Of a stretch of DNA of 64,000 nt, positions 60,226-64,000 are shown one piece after another. The stretch's first letter is position 1. The number at the start of each line of letters is the position of its first letter. The notes below the pieces were generated by a model. The model made no database searches. It worked only from the letters and a program-made list of their open reading frames with translations, and had not been told where the DNA came from. Source of the stretch: JBEEJZ01 sp046046915 (GTDB lineage Bacteria > Pseudomonadota > Gammaproteobacteria > Burkholderiales > Burkholderiaceae_C); NCBI GenBank assembly GCA_046046915.1, contig JBJOIT010000010.1, positions 9,071 to 73,070 on the forward strand. Direction: 5' to 3'. The position numbers and the translations under genes were made by a program.

Positions 60226-62132
60226 TGAAACGCCTCAATCACCCCCTGCAGCGATGGATGCTCACGCAACCCTTCAAACTCTTTGGTCTGCTTGGGCTGG
60301 TCATCAGTGTGGTGCTGCTGGCCCTGATGTGGCAACAGCTCCACAGCAGCCTGCAGGACAGCGTGACCGCGTCAACCCAAGACTCCAACAATTCACTGAC
60401 CCAGGTTTTTGTCAATGAATCCTGGGCCGAGCTGGCGCCCATGCTGCCCCCCGCCGGCAGCGATGCTCAGGCCACGCGGGATAACCCGAGACTGACAGAA
60501 ATCGACGCCTTGGTGCGTAAATTCAGTCGCCATACGGATGTCGTCAAGGTCAAAATTTACAACGTCCAAGGCTTGACCATCTACTCCTCCGACCCCAAGC
60601 AGATTGGGCACGACGACGCAGGCAACCCCGGCTTTCAGGGCGCGGTACGAGGCATTGCCAGCAGTGAACTCACCTACCGCGGCAGTTTTGGGGCCTTTGA
60701 TGGCCACATCCACGACCGCAACCTGGTGTCGACCTATGGCCCGATACGGACGGATGAAGGCGTGGTGGGCGTTGCCGAAATCTATGCTGACCGAACCCGG
60801 GCCATAGAACTGGTTGAGCGTGAGCACAAGAAACTGCTGCTCTGGTTGTCGCCCATCATTTTGTTTGCCCTGGGAACACTGGGTTTTTTTGCCTGGCAAT
60901 TTCAAAAAATCCAGCGCACTTACCAAAAGACGCTGGACGAACTGGCGCACGACATTGCCCAGGCGACAGATGTTGCCAGCAATGCCACCCATGCCCAAAC
61001 GCAAATGATGAGCAACTTGACCCATGAAATCCGGACACCGGTGGCGGGCATCCTGGGTCTGAGCGAGCTGCTGGCCAGCACCGAATCCAACCCCCGCACG
61101 CAATCTGTGGCCCAAGAAATTGCCGCGGCCGCCGGCGCCCTGACCAATCTGCTCAATGACAGCACGGAGTTAGCGGACATCCAGGCCGGGCAGGTCGCGC
61201 CTGAATCCATGGTGTTTGACGTGCATGAACTTCTGGGTGAAATACGCAGCATGCTGGCCCATTCGGCAGAGAAAAAAGGCCTGCAACTGCAAGTGCATCT
61301 GGACCCCCAGTCCCAATCTCACGCCATTGGCGATCGCTCCCGCTTGCGGCGGGTTTTGATGCAGTTGGTGAACAACGCTATACGTTTCACCCAGCGCGGA
61401 CAGGTACAGCTCAAGGTTTTCAGAGCCGATGACCTGCTTCATTTTGACGTCATCGACACCGGCATCGGCATGACCACAGTAACGCTGGCCAAGCTCTTCA
61501 CGCCGTTTCATCAGGCAGACCACTCCAGTACTCGCCAAGCAGGTGGCACCGGCTTGGGCTTAGCGATCTGCCAGGGCCTGGTACGCGAGATGGGCGGCGA
61601 AATCGCGGTTCAAAGCACGCCCGACCATGGCAGCTGGTTTAGTTTTTCGCTCCCATTGCCAGCGGCAGAAACGCCGGTGTCGATGCCTGGTCGGCAGGGC
61701 CAAGAAAGCACACCACCCAGCCGCCTGCTGGTAGCAGAAGACAACCCGGCCCAACAAATGGTGGCGGTGGAACTACTGGAACGCTTGGGCCACACGGTCG
61801 ATATCGCACCCAACGGTCAGCAGGCCGTGCATCTGGCCCGGCAAAACGCCTATGACCTTATCCTCATGGACGTCTACATGCCCGACATGGACGGACTAGA
61901 AGCCACCCGGCAACTGCGTGCGCAAGGCGGCAAGTCTGAGGGCGTTTGCATCGTGGCGATTTCGGCCAATATTTCCGACGCTGACAAAGCGGCCTGCCGG
62001 CAAGCTGGCATGGACGACTTCCTGGGCAAGCCCTTTCATGTGAACGAGTTCAAGGCTTGCTTGGCACGCCATTTGGGCACCGTGGAACGTGCGCCCTCTT
62101 CTGCGACTTCTCATGAAAAAACTTCTACATGA
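60225..62132 (+). CDS. Hybrid sensor histidine kinase with C-terminal receiver
   Basis: A 635-residue hybrid kinase: membrane helices at about 18-37 and 204-224, a periplasmic sensor (about 40-200, with IYNVQGLTIYSSDPKQIG and VVGVAEIYADR) of Cache-like look, H-box SNLTHEIRTPVAG (His267), N-box LVNNAIRFTQ, G1 DTGIGM, G2 GGTGLGLAI, then a receiver (about 500-620) with AEDN, Asp549 (LMDVYMPDMDG) and Lys602. No HPt domain is encoded with it. Its ATG shares a base with the HD-GYP stop (TGATG). Phosphate could pass to the HD-GYP regulator or to an HPt elsewhere. Confidence 0.9.
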   Translation: MKRLNHPLQRWMLTQPFKLFGLLGLVISVVLLALMWQQLHSSLQDSVTASTQDSNNSLTQVFVNESWAELAPMLPPAGSDAQATRDNPRLTEIDALVRKFSRHTDVVKVKIYNVQGLTIYSSDPKQIGHDDAGNPGFQGAVRGIASSELTYRGSFGAFDGHIHDRNLVSTYGPIRTDEGVVGVAEIYADRTRAIELVEREHKKLLLWLSPIILFALGTLGFFAWQFQKIQRTYQKTLDELAHDIAQATDVASNATHAQTQMMSNLTHEIRTPVAGILGLSELLASTESNPRTQSVAQEIAAAAGALTNLLNDSTELADIQAGQVAPESMVFDVHELLGEIRSMLAHSAEKKGLQLQVHLDPQSQSHAIGDRSRLRRVLMQLVNNAIRFTQRGQVQLKVFRADDLLHFDVIDTGIGMTTVTLAKLFTPFHQADHSSTRQAGGTGLGLAICQGLVREMGGEIAVQSTPDHGSWFSFSLPLPAAETPVSMPGRQGQESTPPSRLLVAEDNPAQQMVAVELLERLGHTVDIAPNGQQAVHLARQNAYDLILMDVYMPDMDGLEATRQLRAQGGKSEGVCIVAISANISDADKAACRQAGMDDFLGKPFHVNEFKACLARHLGTVERAPSSATSHEKTST

Positions 62133-62255
62133 TGAGGTCGCTCGCGCGGGCCAGGAGCGGCCCTGCTTTGCCGTGGTGGCCCAGGCCGTCGAACTGATCC
62201 TTGCCATGGCGACCTTCAGGCTGCCGGCGACCCACCACACCTGAACCACTCCGGC

Positions 62256-62284
62256 TCTTGAAACCCGACGCCTGAGCCCTAACT
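62256..62284 (+). promoter_or_regulatory. Sigma-32-like heat-shock promoter for htpG
   Basis: TCTTGAAA (62256-62263), a 13-base spacer, then CCCTAACT (62277-62284). The first box matches the sigma-32 -35 consensus CTTGAAA; the second matches CCCCATNT at about six of eight positions. htpG is a sigma-32 target in many proteobacteria. The start codon lies about 57 bases downstream of the predicted start of transcription. Confidence 0.6.
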
Positions 62285-62294
62285 AGGGCCCGGG

Positions 62295-62325
62295 TGCGCC
62301 GCTTTCTGGCGCGTTTTCGTTTTTG
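62295..62325 (+). terminator. Hairpin plus T-tract, terminator of the kinase operon or htpG leader hairpin
   Basis: GCGCC (62296-62300) and GGCGC (62308-62312) form a short stem with wobble extension, followed by TTTTCGTTTTT. A further GCCCTA/TAGGGC palindrome lies just before (62276-62289). The position 23 bases upstream of the htpG ATG, yet downstream of the presumed heat-shock promoter, leaves both roles open. Confidence 0.5.
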
Positions 62326-62347
62326 CGTTTTTTGAGATTTCACATTC

Positions 62348-64000
62348 ATGACCAAGCAAACCATGGCCTTTCAGGCCGAAGTCGCGCAGTTGCTGCACCT
62401 GGTGACGCACTCGCTGTACTCCAACAAAGAGATTTTTCTGCGTGAACTGATCTCCAATGCCTCTGACGCTTGCGACAAGCTGCGCTTTGAAGCCATCAAT
62501 CAGAACGCCCTCTACGAAGACGCCCCCAATCTGGAGGTGCGTGTGTCCTTCGACAAGGACGCCAAAACCCTGACCATCACCGACAATGGTATTGGTCTGA
62601 GCCAGCAAGAGGCCATCGACAACCTGGGCACCATTGCCAAGAGTGGCACCAAGGACTTCTTCAGCAAGCTCAGTGGCGACCAGAAGGCCGACGCCCAGCT
62701 CATTGGTCAATTCGGTGTGGGCTTTTACTCGGGCTTCATCGTGGCCGACAAGATCACGGTCGAATCCCGCCGGGCCGGCCTGAGCGCCGACCAAGGCGTG
62801 CGCTGGGTCAGTGATGGTGGTGCCAGCGGTGGCGGCGCCTTCGAGGTGGAAAGCATCTCGCGCGCCCAGCGCGGCACCAGCGTCATCTTGCACCTGCGTG
62901 AAGATGCCCTGGACTACGCCAGTGCCTGGAAGCTCAAGAGCGTCATCAACAAGTATTCCGACCACATCAGCCTGCCCATCCTGATGGAAAAGGAAGAATG
63001 GAAAGACGGCGAACTGATCAACCCCAGCGACGAAAACGGTGGCCGCCAGCCCGGCGCCATGGTCAAGACCGGCGAGTGGGAAACCATCAACAAGGCCAGC
63101 GCCATCTGGAGCCGGGCCAAGAAGGACATCACGCCCGAGCAGTACACCGATTTCTACAAACAGATCAGCCACGATTTCGAGGCCCCCCTGGCGCACACCC
63201 ACAACCGGGTGGAAGGCAGTACCGAGTACACCCAGCTCCTGTATATCCCGTCCAAAGCCCCCATGGACCTGTGGAACCGCGACCGCAAGGGCGGCCTCAA
63301 GCTGTACGTGAAGCGCGTCTTCATCATGGACGACGCCGAGGCCCTCCTGCCCAGCTACCTGCGCTTCGTCAAGGGCGTGGTGGACTCCGCCGATCTGCCC
63401 TTGAACGTGAGCCGCGAGCTGTTGCAGGAAAGCCGTGATGTGAAGGCCATCCGCGAGGGCTGTACCAAGCGCGTGCTGGGCATGCTGGAAGATCTGGCGA
63501 AACATGACCAGGCCCCCGTTTCCGATGCTGACGGCGTGACCGACGTGCTGAGCGAGGAAGAAAAAGCCGCAGCCGCCGAAGCAGCAGGCAAGTACACCAA
63601 GTTCTACAACGAATTCGGTGCGGTGCTCAAAGAAGGTCTGGGCGAAGACTTTGCTAACAAGGACCGCATTGCCAAGCTGCTGCGCTTTGCCTCCAGCACC
63701 TCTGATGCTGTGAGCGTGAGCCTGGCCGACTACAAGGCCCGAATGAAGGAAGGCCAAGAGGCCATCTACTACATCACCGCCGACACCTTGGCCGCCGCCA
63801 AGAACAGCCCGCAACTCGAAGTCTTCAAGAAAAAGGGCATCGAGGTGCTGCTGATGACCGACCGCGTGGACGAGTGGGCCCTGAACTATGTGCATGAGTT
63901 CGACGGCACGCCGCTGCAAAGCGTGGCCAAGGGCGCAGTGGACTTGGGCAGCCTGCAGGATGAGGCTGAGAAAAAAGCAGCTGAAGAAGCCGCCGAAGCC
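62348..64000 (+). CDS. htpG: Molecular chaperone HtpG (Hsp90), 3' end outside window
   Basis: Bacterial Hsp90. The 551 codons visible cover the N-terminal ATPase domain (FQAEVAQLLHLVTHSLYSNK; ELISNASDACDKLR with the catalytic Glu; TDNGIGL; GQFGVGFYS lid glycines), the middle domain (WNRDRKGGLKLYVKRVFIMD, then NVSRELLQESR with the gamma-phosphate contact Arg), and the start of the C-terminal domain. About 90 more residues are expected. No strong ribosome site precedes the ATG. The upstream region holds a sigma-32-like promoter. Near 540-551 the sequence turns acidic and Ala-rich, as at the HtpG domain link. Confidence 0.96.
   Translation, partial: MTKQTMAFQAEVAQLLHLVTHSLYSNKEIFLRELISNASDACDKLRFEAINQNALYEDAPNLEVRVSFDKDAKTLTITDNGIGLSQQEAIDNLGTIAKSGTKDFFSKLSGDQKADAQLIGQFGVGFYSGFIVADKITVESRRAGLSADQGVRWVSDGGASGGGAFEVESISRAQRGTSVILHLREDALDYASAWKLKSVINKYSDHISLPILMEKEEWKDGELINPSDENGGRQPGAMVKTGEWETINKASAIWSRAKKDITPEQYTDFYKQISHDFEAPLAHTHNRVEGSTEYTQLLYIPSKAPMDLWNRDRKGGLKLYVKRVFIMDDAEALLPSYLRFVKGVVDSADLPLNVSRELLQESRDVKAIREGCTKRVLGMLEDLAKHDQAPVSDADGVTDVLSEEEKAAAAEAAGKYTKFYNEFGAVLKEGLGEDFANKDRIAKLLRFASSTSDAVSVSLADYKARMKEGQEAIYYITADTLAAAKNSPQLEVFKKKGIEVLLMTDRVDEWALNYVHEFDGTPLQSVAKGAVDLGSLQDEAEKKAAEEAAEA

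Noticed and set aside
62113..62244. 43-codon plus-strand frame after the hybrid kinase, starting MKKLLHDEVARAG
   Set aside because: Overlaps the kinase 3' end, lacks a clear ribosome site and resembles no family; too short to support.
62279..63919. Open minus-strand frame of 546 codons opposite htpG
   Set aside because: Antisense to a clear Hsp90 gene; composition (Val, Gly, His, Gln-rich) is that of a shadow frame and there is no ribosome site.

Overview
The window is about 62-64% G+C and almost wholly coding. Its gene content points to a betaproteobacterium of the Burkholderiales, most likely family Comamonadaceae (Rhodoferax/Polaromonas-like). The main clues are a MurE-MurF fusion in the dcw cluster, a long DksA with one zinc-ligand cysteine, DUF1840 and PHA-granule families, a Bug-type periplasmic receptor, and a FadN-like beta-oxidation operon. 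The genus is inferred from gene content only. I see no tRNA, IS element, phage gene or CRISPR array; this looks like core chromosome.

Layout. 1-6016 (-): start of the division and cell-wall cluster, mraZ-rsmH-ftsL-ftsI-murEF, with a MraZ-type operator upstream. 6389-16264 (-): a co-directional run dapF, DUF484, xerC, rlmI, a His-rich COG0523 GTPase, dksA, a large STAS protein, hslV and hslU. 16326-20855: a NUDIX-metallo-beta-lactamase fusion, a degenerate RsuA-family protein, a cysteine-free Rrf2 regulator, the RNase P RNA gene (rnpB, minus strand) and cysK. 20867-29912: alkD-like, COG2509 oxidoreductase, LysE-type exporter, then htpX, DUF3025, pyrC, LysR and an Atm1-type ABC exporter, the last five read on the minus strand.

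29952-41618: a YciA-like thioesterase; a beta-oxidation operon (acyl-CoA dehydrogenase, DUF2147, HAD/hydratase, thiolase, hydratase) with a structured element between the fadB- and fadA-like genes; a sugar-acid module (UxaA-type dehydratase diverging from an SDR and an FAH-family hydrolase); and argB. 41715-43664: a polyhydroxyalkanoate granule group (phasin, PhaD-like TetR regulator, PHA_gran_rgn protein) and a DUF1840 gene. 43714-53250 (-): a seven-gene uptake and CoA-activation operon (AMP ligase, livG, livH, livM, livK, livF, PaaK-like ligase) followed by a Bug receptor gene. A Crp/Fnr regulator diverges from it across a 33-bp inverted repeat, and a related motif recurs before the Bug gene.

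54163-64000 (+): rluF-like pseudouridine synthase, then five tightly packed signalling genes (OmpR-type regulator, TctE/QseC-like kinase, a membrane kinase whose periplasmic DUF3365 domain carries a c-type heme motif, an HD-GYP response regulator, a hybrid kinase), and htpG behind a sigma-32-like promoter. This five-gene set is the best candidate for an undescribed system: a heme or redox signal apparently wired to c-di-GMP breakdown. Other points of note are the cysteine-free Rrf2 gene close to cysK, the RsuA-like protein without its catalytic aspartate, the structured element in the fad operon, and the shared operator motif of the uptake operon.
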